DNA of 64,000 nt, taken from NCBI GenBank assembly GCA_037482215.1, contig CP148074.1, positions 3,782,001-3,846,000 on the forward strand, written 5' to 3'. This stretch comes from Pseudomonas mendocina. Lineage in GTDB: Bacteria; Pseudomonadota; Gammaproteobacteria; Pseudomonadales; Pseudomonadaceae. The notes beneath the pieces were generated by a model that made no database searches, had not been told where the DNA came from, and worked only from the letters and a program-made list of their open reading frames with translations. A program made the translations under genes and the position numbers. Positions 8,370-19,176 of the stretch are shown in pieces; the stretch's first letter is position 1, and the number at the start of each line of letters is the position of its first letter.

Positions 8370-10829
8370 TCACTCTGCTGCAGGCTTTTTAGTGCGCGGC
8401 TTCTTTTCTTTGGCCGGAGCCGGCTCAGGCTTTTTCGCCTCTTCCTTCTCCTCTTCTTCCAAGCCCATCGCTGCAATGTCACGCAGGCGTTCGACCACCC
8501 GCGCATTGACGCTACCCGCAGGGAACTGACCGGCCTCATTGGGTGTGCCAGCGTCCTGTCCGACCAGCAGACTCAAGGCCTCATCCACATGACGCACGGC
8601 ATACACGTGGAACTGCCCCGCCCGCACAGCTTGGAGTACACGCTCATCCAGCATCAACGTGGTGACATTGGAGTGCGGGACGATCACGCCCTGCTCCCCG
8701 GTCAGCCCCCGTGCTTCGCACAACCGGAAGAAACCTTCGATTTTCTCGTTCACCCCACCGACTGCCTGCACCTCACCAAACTGGTTGATGGAGCCGGTAA
8801 TAGCGAAACACTGCTTCAGTGGCGTACGCGACAGAGCAGAAATCAGCGTGCACACCTCACCCAGCGAGGCGCTGTCGCCATCCACATAACCGTAGGACTG
8901 CTCCAGTGCGATGCTGGCGGAAATCTCCAGCGGGAACTGCTGGGCATAACGGCTACCCAGGTAGCCCGTCAGAATCATCACACCTTTGGAGTGGATGGGC
9001 TGGCCGAGATTGACCTCACGCTCAATATCCACAATACCGCTGCCACCGGGATATACGGTGGCCGAGATACGCGCTGGCACGCCAAAGACCGAATCCCCGA
9101 CCTCAAGGACGGTTAAGCCGTTGCACTTACCCACAGCGGCGCCGTCTGTATCGATCAGGATGATACCGGCCAGCATGTCGTCGATGATCCGCGCAGAAAC
9201 ACGTCCGGTACGGGCAGCCTTAGCTTTGAGCGCACGCTCAATATGACCAACATCGGTGACAGTCTCACCAGCCAGACTGCGAATGAAGTCGGCCTCGCTG
9301 ACCAACTGGAACAGATCACCAATACGCGCTGAAAGTCGCCCTTGATGCTCCGCCAGACGTGCACTATAGGTCGCTACCCGGGCTACCGCTGCGGAGGTGA
9401 GCGGTGCCATCCCCTCTTCCGAGGTACGGGTTTTTAGCAACTGCGCGAACTGCTCAAGGCTGTCATCGGCCAGCGGGATGTCTTCGTCAAAGTCCACCAG
9501 TACCCGGAACATCTCTTGAAAGTCTGGATCCAGGTCTTGCAAGGTGTAGTACAGCTGGCGGGAACCGATGATGACCACCTTCAGGTTCAATGGCAGCATC
9601 TGCGGCGTCAGGGTTACGGTGGCGATCCGGCCCAAATCGCCCAATGGGGATTCCATCTTCAATTTGCGCGATTGCAGCGCACGCTTGAGTGCATCCCAGA
9701 CAAACGGCTCGCCCAGTAGTTTTTCCGCCTCCAGAACCAGGAAGCCACCATTGGCGCGGTGCAATGCCCCCGGCCGCAGCTGACGATAACTGGTGTAGAG
9801 CGCCCCCTGGTCGGTGTTGTATTCAATGCGCCCAAACAGGTTGTCGTAGGTTGGGTGGGGTTCAAACACCACCGGCGCGCCACCATGGGCATGGTGGCCA
9901 ACCACAAGGCTCGGGCAATACTGCTCTTCAAGCATCTTTCGGGTTTGCGCGTCAGCCTTCTCTAACTCAGCCAGCTGATCCACGACGGTTTTCAGCAAGT
10001 TCACCTGCACAGCCTGCAAATAGGCGCAGACACCTGCATTTTCCGCATATTTTTCGGACAGCGGCGCCAGCAGCGGTTGCAAGGCAACTGTGATGGTTTC
10101 TTCGTTGAGCTGTCGCAACTGATTGCTGGACTCACGCTTCCATTGCGGCAGGCTGGCTAACTCCTCGTTCAGTCGCTCCTCCAGGGCTGCGATATCACTG
10201 TGGAAGCGCTCACGCTCAGCCTCTGGCAGCTGGGCGAACTCCGCCTCATCCAGCGCCTTGCCTTCCAACATCGGAGTAAAAGCGATGTTGCTGCTGTCGC
10301 GATAGAGGGCGATGCTCTTTTCCAGTGACAGCTTTTCAATCACGTCCAGCGCCTGGTCGTAGCGCTTGTTGAAGGCGCGGTCGATGGCATTCTTTTTCTG
10401 CTGGAACGAAGGGTGCTCAAACACCGCCGGGAATGTCGCCAGCAGGTTGTTAATCAACGAGTTGATATCCGCAATGAACTCAGCAGCCGTACCGGCGGCT
10501 AGTTCAACCGCCCGAGGCTCGCGGGGCTCGTCAAAATGATTGACATAGACCCAATCTGACGGAGTTTCCAGACGTTTGGCTTCAGCATTGAGGTAGCGCT
10601 TAACAAATGAGAAGCGCCCAGTGCCGGATTCGCCCATAACAAACACGTTGTAGCCCGGCCGTGGCATCGCCACGCCGAACTGCAACGCCTCAACAGCACG
10701 TTCCTGCCCTAATACGCCACGGAAGGGCTCCAGATCTTCAGTGCTGTTGAATTTGAACTGGTCAGGAGAGAAAGGACGGGTAAGCGCTTCAGGCGCCAAG
10801 CGCAAATGCGCTGCGATGGAGTCTGGCAT
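8370..10829 (-). CDS. Lon-like ATP-dependent protease (AAA_32 / S16 peptidase family)
   Basis: An 819-residue cytoplasmic protease resembling PA4576 and the YcbZ/LonH group. The N-terminal ATPase region has a P-loop-like GESGTGR (about residue 66), and PHPTYDNLFGRIEY is a typical segment of this family. The C-terminal S16 peptidase domain has DGDSAS with Ser653, and Lys696 in VNEKIEGF. The Ser-Lys spacing of 43 equals that of E. coli Lon (S679/K722), so the dyad is intact. The P-loop Lys is replaced by Arg. A Lys/Pro/Ala-rich tail (about 790-819) is probably disordered. Substrates are unknown. Confidence 0.9.
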   Translation of the reverse strand: MPDSIAAHLRLAPEALTRPFSPDQFKFNSTEDLEPFRGVLGQERAVEALQFGVAMPRPGYNVFVMGESGTGRFSFVKRYLNAEAKRLETPSDWVYVNHFDEPREPRAVELAAGTAAEFIADINSLINNLLATFPAVFEHPSFQQKKNAIDRAFNKRYDQALDVIEKLSLEKSIALYRDSSNIAFTPMLEGKALDEAEFAQLPEAERERFHSDIAALEERLNEELASLPQWKRESSNQLRQLNEETITVALQPLLAPLSEKYAENAGVCAYLQAVQVNLLKTVVDQLAELEKADAQTRKMLEEQYCPSLVVGHHAHGGAPVVFEPHPTYDNLFGRIEYNTDQGALYTSYRQLRPGALHRANGGFLVLEAEKLLGEPFVWDALKRALQSRKLKMESPLGDLGRIATVTLTPQMLPLNLKVVIIGSRQLYYTLQDLDPDFQEMFRVLVDFDEDIPLADDSLEQFAQLLKTRTSEEGMAPLTSAAVARVATYSARLAEHQGRLSARIGDLFQLVSEADFIRSLAGETVTDVGHIERALKAKAARTGRVSARIIDDMLAGIILIDTDGAAVGKCNGLTVLEVGDSVFGVPARISATVYPGGSGIVDIEREVNLGQPIHSKGVMILTGYLGSRYAQQFPLEISASIALEQSYGYVDGDSASLGEVCTLISALSRTPLKQCFAITGSINQFGEVQAVGGVNEKIEGFFRLCEARGLTGEQGVIVPHSNVTTLMLDERVLQAVRAGQFHVYAVRHVDEALSLLVGQDAGTPNEAGQFPAGSVNARVVERLRDIAAMGLEEEEKEEAKKPEPAPAKEKKPRTKKPAAE

Positions 10830-10936
10830 TGGAATTCCTTGGACGGGGGCCTGGATAAATCATGGCTGCATCAGCCATGCACCACAAGCCATCTGTGCAA
10901 CGGCGTGCCATGCGGCACGTTTGAAGCAGTAAAAGT

Positions 10937-10963
10937 AAAACGGAGCCTTTCGGCTCCGTTTTA
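10937..10963 (-). terminator. Terminator of ettA
   Basis: Stem AAAACGGAGCC / GGCTCCGTTTT with loop TTTC. It lies just past the ettA stop on the minus strand. Confidence 0.85.
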
Positions 10964-10974
10964 TAACGACCCGA

Positions 10975-12642
10975 TTACTGCGCCAGTTTCTTGTAGCGCA
11001 CGCGGTGCGGCTGAGCAGCTGCATCGCCGAGGCGTTTCTTACGATCGGCCTCGTATTCGGTGTAGTTACCTTCGAAGAACTCAATGTGCGAGTCATCTTC
11101 ATAGGCCAGGATGTGAGTCGCAACGCGGTCCAGGAACCAACGGTCGTGAGAGATCACAATGGCAGCGCCTGGGAAGTCCAGCAGGGCTTCTTCCAGCGAA
11201 CGCAGGGTTTCAACGTCAAGGTCGTTAGACGGTTCGTCGAGCAGCAGAACGTTAGCGCCCTCTTTCAGGGTCAGGGCCAAGTGCAGACGGCCACGCTCAC
11301 CACCGGAGAGGTCTTTAACGAACTTCTGCTGGTCGGCACCTTTGAAGTTAAAACGGCCCACATAGCCACGGGACGGCACTTCATAGTTACCGATGCGGAT
11401 CATGTCCAAGCCATCGGAGACCGCTTCCCACACAGTTTTGCTGTTGTCCAGATCATCACGGCTCTGGTCTACGCAAGCCAGTTGCACGGTATCACCGATC
11501 TCGATGGTGCCGGAGTCCGGCTGTTCTTTGCCCATCAGCATGCGGAACAGGGTCGATTTACCGGCACCGTTACCACCGATAACACCGACGATGGCGCCTT
11601 TAGGAATGCTAAACGACAGGTTGTCGATCAATACACGGTCGCCATAGCCTTTGGTGACGTTGACGAAATCGATCACTTTATCGCCCAGACGCGGGCCAGC
11701 AGGGATGTAGATTTCGTTGGTCTCAGCACGCTTCTGGAATTCCTGCGATTGCATTTCCTCAAAGCGCTGCAAACGAGCTTTGGACTTGGCCTGACGGGCT
11801 TTAGCGCCTTTACGCACCCACTCCAGCTCTTCCTTCATAGCCTTTTCATGGGCAGACTGCTGCTTGGACTCCTGAGCCAGACGCTCAGATTTGGCTTCCA
11901 GCCAGCCAGAGTAGTTGCCTTCATAAGGAATGCCAGCACCGCGGTCCAGTTCCAGAATCCAACCGGCAACGTTATCCAAGAAGTAACGGTCGTGGGTAAT
12001 CGCCACCACGGTACCCGGGAAGTTGTGCAGGAACTGCTCCAGCCAGGCGACTGAGTCGGCATCCAAGTGGTTGGTCGGTTCGTCGAGCAGCAGCATGTCC
12101 GGCGAGGACAGCAACAGACGGCACAGCGCTACACGGCGCTTTTCACCACCGGACAGGTGCTCAACCTTAGCGTCCCATGGCGGCAGGCGCAGGGCGTCAG
12201 CTGCCACTTCAAGCTGACGCTCAAGGTTGTGACCATCGCTGGCCTGAATGATGGCTTCCAGCTTGGCCTGCTCGGCAGCCAGCGCATCGAAATCGGCATC
12301 GGGCTCAGCGTACGCTGCGTACACTTCATCCAAACGGGCTTGCGCCTGCTTGATGGTGTCGACCGCCTCTTCTACGACTTCACGCACGGTTTTGCTCGGG
12401 TCCAACTGCGGCTCTTGGGGCAGGTAGCCAACGTTGATACCAGGCATTGCGCGGGCTTCGCCGTCGAACTCTGTATCAACGCCCGCCATGATGCGCAGCA
12501 GGGTCGATTTACCGGCGCCGTTAAGGCCAAGCACACCGATCTTCGCACCCGGGAAGAAAGACAGGGAGATGTTCTTGAGGATTTCACGCTTCGGCGGAAC
12601 AACTTTGCTCAGCCGATGCATGGTGTAAACGTATTGAGCCAT
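10975..12642 (-). CDS. ettA: Energy-dependent translational throttle EttA (ABC-F ATPase)
   Basis: A 555-residue ABC-F protein with two ATPase domains and no membrane segment. Domain 1 has Walker [10 protein letters not shown], signature [11 protein letters not shown] and [11 protein letters not shown]. Domain 2 has [22 protein letters not shown] and [12 protein letters not shown] charged linker (about 240-310, rich in [17 protein letters not shown]) is the P-site tRNA-interacting motif. EttA binds the ribosomal E site and gates entry into elongation according to the ATP/ADP ratio. Start [20 protein letters not shown] and length fit EttA rather than Uup or YheS. Confidence 0.97.
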   Translation of the reverse strand: MAQYVYTMHRLSKVVPPKREILKNISLSFFPGAKIGVLGLNGAGKSTLLRIMAGVDTEFDGEARAMPGINVGYLPQEPQLDPSKTVREVVEEAVDTIKQAQARLDEVYAAYAEPDADFDALAAEQAKLEAIIQASDGHNLERQLEVAADALRLPPWDAKVEHLSGGEKRRVALCRLLLSSPDMLLLDEPTNHLDADSVAWLEQFLHNFPGTVVAITHDRYFLDNVAGWILELDRGAGIPYEGNYSGWLEAKSERLAQESKQQSAHEKAMKEELEWVRKGAKARQAKSKARLQRFEEMQSQEFQKRAETNEIYIPAGPRLGDKVIDFVNVTKGYGDRVLIDNLSFSIPKGAIVGVIGGNGAGKSTLFRMLMGKEQPDSGTIEIGDTVQLACVDQSRDDLDNSKTVWEAVSDGLDMIRIGNYEVPSRGYVGRFNFKGADQQKFVKDLSGGERGRLHLALTLKEGANVLLLDEPSNDLDVETLRSLEEALLDFPGAAIVISHDRWFLDRVATHILAYEDDSHIEFFEGNYTEYEADRKKRLGDAAAQPHRVRYKKLAQ

Positions 12643-12860
12643 GAATAACCTGGGTTATAGATTCAACGAAGAAAACCGCCGGGTTGCCGTGCAGTGCAGG
12701 CTAGACGACTGGCGGGCCGCCAGACAGCGCCAAGTTCTGTGGATTTGAGGCGCTGACCATTAATCAAGAGGACAAAGCTACCCGAATGCTCTGGGCAGGG
12801 CAAACCACAGCCTCGGATGAGGCAATAATATTACAGTAGAAATCTCCTGGCGCTTCTTGC

Positions 12861-15800
12861 ATGCTCGTGTCTTTGACGGCACGACATACGCTTATCCGTA
12901 CAGCCCAGGACGCAGTTTTGTCTAAGGTCATTTCATCTCACGCCCCTGCTTCAGACGCATCTCCGCTAACGGCTACGCTACGGAGCACCAGTCGTCGCGT
13001 CTTGGTCATTCTAATTTTAAGCCTGCTGGCTCTGATGGCTTGGCACTTGAATCAGGAAACCCAGCAGCAGGTGGCAAGCCAACGCAAACTGGCAGCCGCC
13101 TATGACTCACAACTGGCTAACCACTTAGCCCTGAATATGCGCCTCAAGGCCAGCGTTGCACAGTCGATCATGCAACCCTTTGCACGCCCCCCTGCGACAC
13201 AGGAGCAGGCAGATGGGCTGATAGCCACTTTAAGACGCGTATCCCCCCACATTAAGAGTGTGTCTTGGCTAACCAGCCAGGGTGAGACCGTCTATAGCAC
13301 TCAAGACGGCAAACCTGATGTAGCCTTCATTGGCTATATGCTTCAACGCAGCAGCAATGAACCCTTCTTCTATACCTTCAGCCCTGAGCACAACGGCCAT
13401 ATTTGTCTGCTACTAAGGCAGTCATCCGCTCCCGACAGTGGTTTTTGGTTGCTACGCTTGGACACCTACGTCCTGAGCAGTTGGTTCGATGAGCATCCGA
13501 GCAACTCTTCAAGTTGGTACCTGGAAGACAGCGCCCAGCAACGCATCATCGCCAGCAATGAAACAAACGTTGACGATGAACATGTCATCCCGCCTCCCCT
13601 CACTGCCGAGATCATTGCTCAAACCACCCAGCTGATCCCACTTAAAGGCAGCGACTGGCATATTCGCTGCCTGTTCGATGAGAAATCTGCGGCATTGGAG
13701 TTTCTGCCACAGCAACTGGTCAAACTGCTGATTTTCGCCATCTGCGCCGCGCTGACCCTCGGCGCACTTTATCGACTCGTACGTGAACAACGCGCTCTGC
13801 TTGCCCTCAACAGCGCTTCGAGACGCTACCTGCTACAAGCAGGCAGTGTGCTCGGTGCGATTGAAGAGCGGGTGTTGGTGACAGACCTTCAAGGGCGACT
13901 GCAGTACCTCAACCCCCAGGCGGAGGACATGTTCGGATTGAGCAACCGTGATGCAGTCGACTGGCACTTGCTCAAATTACTGCCCAATCTTGATCCTTCA
14001 TTGCTTCACGATAATGGGTTGTACAGCGCTAGCGGTTCAGATCTGGTGGAGATCCGCCAAAACGGCAAGCCCTACCTTTATGACATCACCCGCAGTGACC
14101 TGACTGAGAACAACAAACAAATTGGCTTTGTCTGGGTACTTCGCGATGTGACGGAAGAACAACACGCGTCGCAGGTGCTGCAAGAGACCCGGCGCCGCTA
14201 TCAGGACATTTTCGACGGCACAGGAACAGCCCTCTGCGTGCTCGACCTGACAGGCCTGCAACGCTACCTGCAAGAACACGACATCGGCTCATCTGAAGAC
14301 TTGATGCGCTGGCTGAATGCCGACCCACTGCATCATGAGCAGATCAGCCGCCACCTAAATCTCACCGAGTCCAACGACGTCGCACTGAACATGTTTGGCG
14401 CCGACCTTAACCGTAAGGTCTGGCAACACTTGTTCAACAACGGAAAGATCCGCGAAGACAGCCTGCGCATGCAACTGCTCCACACCCTGATCAACGGGGG
14501 CGGTGTTGTTGAAATGGAAAAACGCATCACCACTCCACAAGGTCAAATTAGACACCTGTGGCTGCTGCTGCGCCTGCCCGAAGATGTCGATGAACTGCAA
14601 GCTGTGACCTTGAGCATCAGTGACATTACCAACCGTAAACTCATTGAAAACTCACTGATTGAACGTGAACGCTTCTGGTCTGACGTGGTCAACGCGGTTC
14701 CTGACACCATCTACGTACACGACATGACCGAGCGGAAGGTTCTCTATAGCAACTATCACCTGGGACCACAGCTGGGTTATAGCGCAGAGGAAATAGATAA
14801 GCTCGGAGACAACCTCTGGGAAAAAATCCTGCATCCAGACGACGTCGAGCTGTATCAACGCATGCGCAACGCCCAACAAGTGATGGGCGACAGCGTTCTT
14901 ATGCAGGCCGAATTGCGCTGGCGCCATCGCGATGGCAGCTGGCACTGGTTTGATATCCGAGAGCAAGCGCTGGATCGCAACAGCAACGGGCTGGTGAGCC
15001 GAATGATCGGTGTTGCCAAAGACATCACCGAGCAGATCAACCGCAGTGAATCCCTGCGCGCCAGCGAACAGCGCTACCGCCTGCTGGCTGAAAGCATCAG
15101 TGACGTCATCATCACCACTGACAGCTTGCTGGAAGTGAACTACGTAAGCCATTCAGCCGAAGAAGTCTTAGGTTTTGAAGGCGAGTGGATACGCAGCCAC
15201 GGCTTGCTTAGCCTTGCCGCCGATTCCAGACAAATCAGCGAACCCTGCAAGTTGCTTGACCGGGTCAGATCAGCCCTCGGCGATCCATTGCGCATGAGCG
15301 AACTGCGCAGCGAATTTAGTGCCCAGCTATTCGTGTTCGACTGCCTGCATGCTGATGGTCACACAATACCGGTTGAGTTGCGCCTGCTGCCCATGTGGGA
15401 CGATAACGGGCGCTTTGAGGGTCTATTGGGCATTGCCCGTGACATCAGCCTGCAACGCCGCGCGGAAAAAGACCTGCGCATGGCCGCCACGGTGTTCGAA
15501 CACTCAACAGCCGCCATTATGGTGACCGACCCCGTCGGGTACATCGTGCAGATTAATGATGCATTCAGCCGCGTGACCGGTTACTCATCCCGGCAGATCA
15601 TTGATCAGATGCCCAATGTATTGGCGGCCGATAGCGAGCAGAACAACCAGTTCAACTACATCACCCAGCAACTTCGCCAACTGGGTAGCTGGGAAGGCGA
15701 GTTGCTGTTAAGAAGAAAAAACAACGACACCTTCCCGGCTTGGGTAGGCATCACCGCTATACGGGACGATGACAACGACCTCATCAGCTATGTGGCCTTC

Positions 15801-17162
15801 TTCAGCGATATCAGTGAGCGCAAGGCCAATGAGCAACGCATTCATCGCCTTGCGTATTACGACCCACTCACGCAATTGCCAAACCGCACACTGTTCCAGG
15901 ACCGACTGCACACAGCCTTGCAACTCGCCGAGCGGAATCAACAGTGGGTCGTATTGATGTTCCTCGACCTGGACCGCTTCAAACCGATCAATGACTCACT
16001 CGGTCATGCAGCAGGCGATCGCATGCTCAAAGAAGTGGCTGGACGCCTGAGCCTGTGTGTCGACAGCCAAGACACCGTAGCCCGCATGGGTGGGGATGAA
16101 TTCACCCTCCTGCTGAGCCCGCAAAACCAGCGTGAGAGCGCGCTGAACAGAGCGATACACGTCGGCGAGCAAATCCTTACGCGTCTGGCCCAACCTTTTA
16201 TTCTGGAAGGCCGAGAATTCTTCGTCAGCGCCAGCATTGGTATCGCCCTTGGCCCGCAGGACGGCAACGAACTAAGTCAGCTGATGAAAAACGCCGACAC
16301 CGCGATGTACCACGCCAAAGAGCGCGGTAAAAACAACTTCCAGTTCTATCAAGCGGACATGAACGCCAGCGCCCTTCAGCGTATTGAACTGGAGAGCGAC
16401 CTGCGCCACGCTCTCGCTCAAAATGAATTCCATTTGGCGTATCAGCCGCAATTCTCCAGCAATGGACACTCCCTGACCGGTGTCGAAGTTCTACTGCGCT
16501 GGAAACACCCGCAACGCGGCAACGTAGCGCCTAGCGACTTTATTCCTGTACTGGAAGAACTGGGACTGGTGGTGCAAGTTGGCGACTGGGTATTGCTCCA
16601 GGCTTGCCGCCAACTGGCTGACTGGCATCGTAATGGCCTGAAAGTGCCAAAGGTTTCAGTCAACCTCTCCCCACGCCAGTTCAGTGAGGGGAACCTCAAC
16701 CTGCGCATCGCCGAAATACTCAAACAGAGCAGCATTCCTACGGGCACCCTGGAGCTGGAAATTACCGAAAGCATCCTCATGGAAGACGTCTCAGCAGCCA
16801 TGCACACCCTGGCCGAGCTTAAGACGCTAGGGGTTTTTGTCGCGATTGACGACTTCGGTACTGGCTACTCGTCACTCAACTACCTGAAACAGTTCCCACT
16901 GGACGTACTTAAAATCGACCGCAGCTTTGTGGATAACCTTCCCCATGGCGAGAAAGACGCACAAATTGCCCGAGCCATTATCGCCATGGCCCATAGCCTC
17001 GACCTTTCAGTAATTGCCGAAGGGGTGGAAAACGAGGCGCAACTCGAGTTTCTGCGCAGCCACAACTGTGACGAAGTACAAGGGTATTTGCTCGGTCACC
17101 CAATGACTGCCAAACAATTTACCGCCACATTTTCTCGCCGCGCCCAACTTGAACCGAGCTGA
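12861..17162 (+). CDS. morA: Membrane PAS-GGDEF-EAL c-di-GMP enzyme MorA
   Basis: A 1433-residue sensor with two membrane segments (about 46-63 and 288-306) enclosing a periplasmic domain of about 220 residues. Four to five PAS/PAC modules follow (starting near 330, 600, 735 and 875, plus a weaker one near 440). The diguanylate cyclase motif GGDEF is intact at 1077-1081. The I-site RxxD is absent (DSQD), so no classical product inhibition is expected. The phosphodiesterase motif is EVL (1209-1211), a common active variant of EAL; ITESILMED and DDFGTGYSSL are intact. Both activities are thus plausible. Size, architecture and the following glyA match MorA (PA4601), a motility and biofilm regulator. 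Confidence 0.93.
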   Translation: MLVSLTARHTLIRTAQDAVLSKVISSHAPASDASPLTATLRSTSRRVLVILILSLLALMAWHLNQETQQQVASQRKLAAAYDSQLANHLALNMRLKASVAQSIMQPFARPPATQEQADGLIATLRRVSPHIKSVSWLTSQGETVYSTQDGKPDVAFIGYMLQRSSNEPFFYTFSPEHNGHICLLLRQSSAPDSGFWLLRLDTYVLSSWFDEHPSNSSSWYLEDSAQQRIIASNETNVDDEHVIPPPLTAEIIAQTTQLIPLKGSDWHIRCLFDEKSAALEFLPQQLVKLLIFAICAALTLGALYRLVREQRALLALNSASRRYLLQAGSVLGAIEERVLVTDLQGRLQYLNPQAEDMFGLSNRDAVDWHLLKLLPNLDPSLLHDNGLYSASGSDLVEIRQNGKPYLYDITRSDLTENNKQIGFVWVLRDVTEEQHASQVLQETRRRYQDIFDGTGTALCVLDLTGLQRYLQEHDIGSSEDLMRWLNADPLHHEQISRHLNLTESNDVALNMFGADLNRKVWQHLFNNGKIREDSLRMQLLHTLINGGGVVEMEKRITTPQGQIRHLWLLLRLPEDVDELQAVTLSISDITNRKLIENSLIERERFWSDVVNAVPDTIYVHDMTERKVLYSNYHLGPQLGYSAEEIDKLGDNLWEKILHPDDVELYQRMRNAQQVMGDSVLMQAELRWRHRDGSWHWFDIREQALDRNSNGLVSRMIGVAKDITEQINRSESLRASEQRYRLLAESISDVIITTDSLLEVNYVSHSAEEVLGFEGEWIRSHGLLSLAADSRQISEPCKLLDRVRSALGDPLRMSELRSEFSAQLFVFDCLHADGHTIPVELRLLPMWDDNGRFEGLLGIARDISLQRRAEKDLRMAATVFEHSTAAIMVTDPVGYIVQINDAFSRVTGYSSRQIIDQMPNVLAADSEQNNQFNYITQQLRQLGSWEGELLLRRKNNDTFPAWVGITAIRDDDNDLISYVAFFSDISERKANEQRIHRLAYYDPLTQLPNRTLFQDRLHTALQLAERNQQWVVLMFLDLDRFKPINDSLGHAAGDRMLKEVAGRLSLCVDSQDTVARMGGDEFTLLLSPQNQRESALNRAIHVGEQILTRLAQPFILEGREFFVSASIGIALGPQDGNELSQLMKNADTAMYHAKERGKNNFQFYQADMNASALQRIELESDLRHALAQNEFHLAYQPQFSSNGHSLTGVEVLLRWKHPQRGNVAPSDFIPVLEELGLVVQVGDWVLLQACRQLADWHRNGLKVPKVSVNLSPRQFSEGNLNLRIAEILKQSSIPTGTLELEITESILMEDVSAAMHTLAELKTLGVFVAIDDFGTGYSSLNYLKQFPLDVLKIDRSFVDNLPHGEKDAQIARAIIAMAHSLDLSVIAEGVENEAQLEFLRSHNCDEVQGYLLGHPMTAKQFTATFSRRAQLEPS

Positions 17163-17283
17163 TCACCGTGCATGAGCGGAGTTTGTCTGACTGATGATCA
17201 CTCCTCATGTGCCGGATTGGCTCGGATAGGGTAGAATCCGCCCCCTCTTTCTACCGCCCAGCTGATTACCTCAGGGGATTGCT

Positions 17284-18537
17284 ATGTTCAGCCGTGATTT
17301 GAATCTTGCCCGTTTTGACGCCGAATTGTTTGCTGCGATGGAGCAAGAAGCCCAACGCCAGGAGCATCACATCGAGCTGATCGCCTCGGAAAACTACACC
17401 AGCCCAGCGGTCATGGAAGCTCAGGGTTCGGTTCTGACTAACAAGTACGCCGAAGGTTATCCGGGCAAGCGTTACTACGGTGGCTGCGAATACGTCGACA
17501 TCGTTGAGCAACTGGCTATCGACCGTGCAAAAGAACTGTTCGGTGCCGACTACGCCAACGTCCAGCCGCACTCCGGCAGCCAAGCGAACAGCGCCGTATA
17601 CATGGCTCTGCTGGAAGCAGGCGACACCGTTCTGGGCATGAGCCTGGCTCACGGTGGTCACCTGACCCACGGTGCCAGCGTTAGCTTCTCCGGCAAGATC
17701 TACAACGCTGTTCAGTACGGCATCAACGACAACGGCCTGATCGACTACGACGAAGTTGAGAGTCTGGCTGTTGAGCACAAGCCGAAAATGATCATCGCAG
17801 GTTTCAGCGCCTACTCTCAGGTTCTGGACTTCCCGCGCTTCCGCGCCATTGCTGACAAAGTCGGCGCTTACCTGTTCGTAGACATGGCCCACGTTGCCGG
17901 TCTGGTTGCAGCAGGCCTGTACCCGAACCCGGTTCCATTTGCTGACGTAGTGACCACCACCACTCACAAAACCCTGCGCGGCCCGCGCGGTGGTCTGATC
18001 CTGGCCCGTGCTAACGAAGCGCTGGAGAAGAAACTGAACTCCGCCGTATTCCCAGGCGGCCAAGGCGGCCCGCTGGAGCACGTGATCGCGGCTAAAGCTG
18101 TGTGCTTCAAAGAAGCCCTGCAACCCGAGTTCAAGGAATACCAAGCTCAGGTCATCAAGAACGCCCAAGCCATGGCCAACGTGTTCATCGAGAACGGCTA
18201 CGATGTGGTTTCCGGCGGTACTGAGAACCATCTGTTCCTGCTGTCCCTGATCAAACAGGACATCACCGGTAAAGACGCAGACGCAGCCCTGGGCCGCGCC
18301 TTCATCACCGTGAACAAGAACAGCGTACCGAACGATCCACGTTCGCCGTTCGTCACCTCTGGCCTGCGTATCGGTACTCCGGCTGTGACCACTCGCGGCT
18401 TTAAAGAAGAAGAGTGCCGTCAACTGGCTGGCTGGATCTGCGAGATCCTGGCTAACCTGGGTGACGAAGCTGTTGAAGCCCGCGTGCGCGAGCAAGTTAA
18501 AGCGGTATGCGCTAAGTTCCCGGTATACGGCAACTAA
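17284..18537 (+). CDS. glyA: Serine hydroxymethyltransferase
   Basis: A 417-residue PLP enzyme that interconverts serine and glycine and loads one-carbon units on tetrahydrofolate. The PLP lysine lies in [35 protein letters not shown] and [14 protein letters not shown] are the substrate and folate regions. It follows morA by about 120 bp, with TAGAAT at 17232 as a possible -10. Codon use is strongly biased, as expected for a highly expressed gene. Pseudomonads often have several glyA copies; by synteny this is the one beside morA. Confidence 0.97.
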   Translation: MFSRDLNLARFDAELFAAMEQEAQRQEHHIELIASENYTSPAVMEAQGSVLTNKYAEGYPGKRYYGGCEYVDIVEQLAIDRAKELFGADYANVQPHSGSQANSAVYMALLEAGDTVLGMSLAHGGHLTHGASVSFSGKIYNAVQYGINDNGLIDYDEVESLAVEHKPKMIIAGFSAYSQVLDFPRFRAIADKVGAYLFVDMAHVAGLVAAGLYPNPVPFADVVTTTTHKTLRGPRGGLILARANEALEKKLNSAVFPGGQGGPLEHVIAAKAVCFKEALQPEFKEYQAQVIKNAQAMANVFIENGYDVVSGGTENHLFLLSLIKQDITGKDADAALGRAFITVNKNSVPNDPRSPFVTSGLRIGTPAVTTRGFKEEECRQLAGWICEILANLGDEAVEARVREQVKAVCAKFPVYGN

Positions 18538-18552
18538 GCTTTACCTGCTGAC

Positions 18553-18581
18553 AAAAAGCCCGGCTCATGCCGGGCTTTTTG
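18553..18581 (+). terminator. Terminator of glyA
   Basis: Stem AAAAAGCCCGG / CCGGGCTTTTT with loop CTCATG, just after glyA. Confidence 0.9.
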
Positions 18582-18676
18582 TTGATGCCAGCCACACTTT
18601 AGGCATCCACCCACCTTGTTTCATTGATAGCCCTCCAACATGGAACTTTAGTCCATATTTTCAGGAGGCCGTTATC

Positions 18677-19129
18677 ATGTATCACGCTCTTCGCACGCTC
18701 ACCGTTTCAACCCTGCTGGCCACATACGCCTTGAACAGCTCGGCGGGCGGTCCGGAATCCCGCTTTGCACTCAACGCAAAATCTAAAGATCAGGAGGCAC
18801 AGCTAGCCCCCGCCCCGCAGTACGCTGAACGACTCAAAGGGCCATATGACTTGTGGCAAGACGGTGAAGGTGGACTTCTATGCAAAGTACGCCTTAACGA
18901 CACCCCTACAATAGGTGGTTTGAGCCTACAGGCGGACGAAGATTGCGCGAGCAAACTTAACTTAGCGGGAGATCCATATGCATGGTTTATCAACCCTAAC
19001 GGGCAGCTGATTATCATTGATGCCACGCGCCAAGCGCTGTTGCGCATGAGCGTACTTGAGGATGGCTCGTACAAAGATCCGCGCGATGGCGATTACGTCA
19101 ATGCCGTTTTACTGTCCCGCCCTCAATAG
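18677..19129 (+). CDS. Inh/AprI-like (Inh/omp19 family) protease-inhibitor-type protein
   Basis: A 150-residue exported protein. The N-terminus MYHALRTLTVSTLLATYALN is a signal peptide. The mature C-terminal part (about 60-145) follows the Inh/AprI beta-barrel pattern: GPYDLWQDGEGGLLCKVRL, then GLSLQADEDCASKL, then DATRQALLRMS, with the conserved disulfide pair Cys (LLC and EDC). AprI proteins block serralysin-type zinc proteases in the periplasm. No such protease is encoded in the window, so the target is unknown. The start at 18677 has a strong AGGAGG 8 bp upstream. Lipoprotein or general beta-barrel function remains possible. Confidence 0.75.
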   Translation: MYHALRTLTVSTLLATYALNSSAGGPESRFALNAKSKDQEAQLAPAPQYAERLKGPYDLWQDGEGGLLCKVRLNDTPTIGGLSLQADEDCASKLNLAGDPYAWFINPNGQLIIIDATRQALLRMSVLEDGSYKDPRDGDYVNAVLLSRPQ

Positions 19130-19176
19130 AGCGGGACGACGTATTACGCCACAGCAGGGTCTCGCTGAGCGATGAA

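Noticed and set aside
11005..12054. 349-codon open frame antisense to ettA
   Set aside because: It is fully inside ettA, which has all ABC-F motifs; no independent support.
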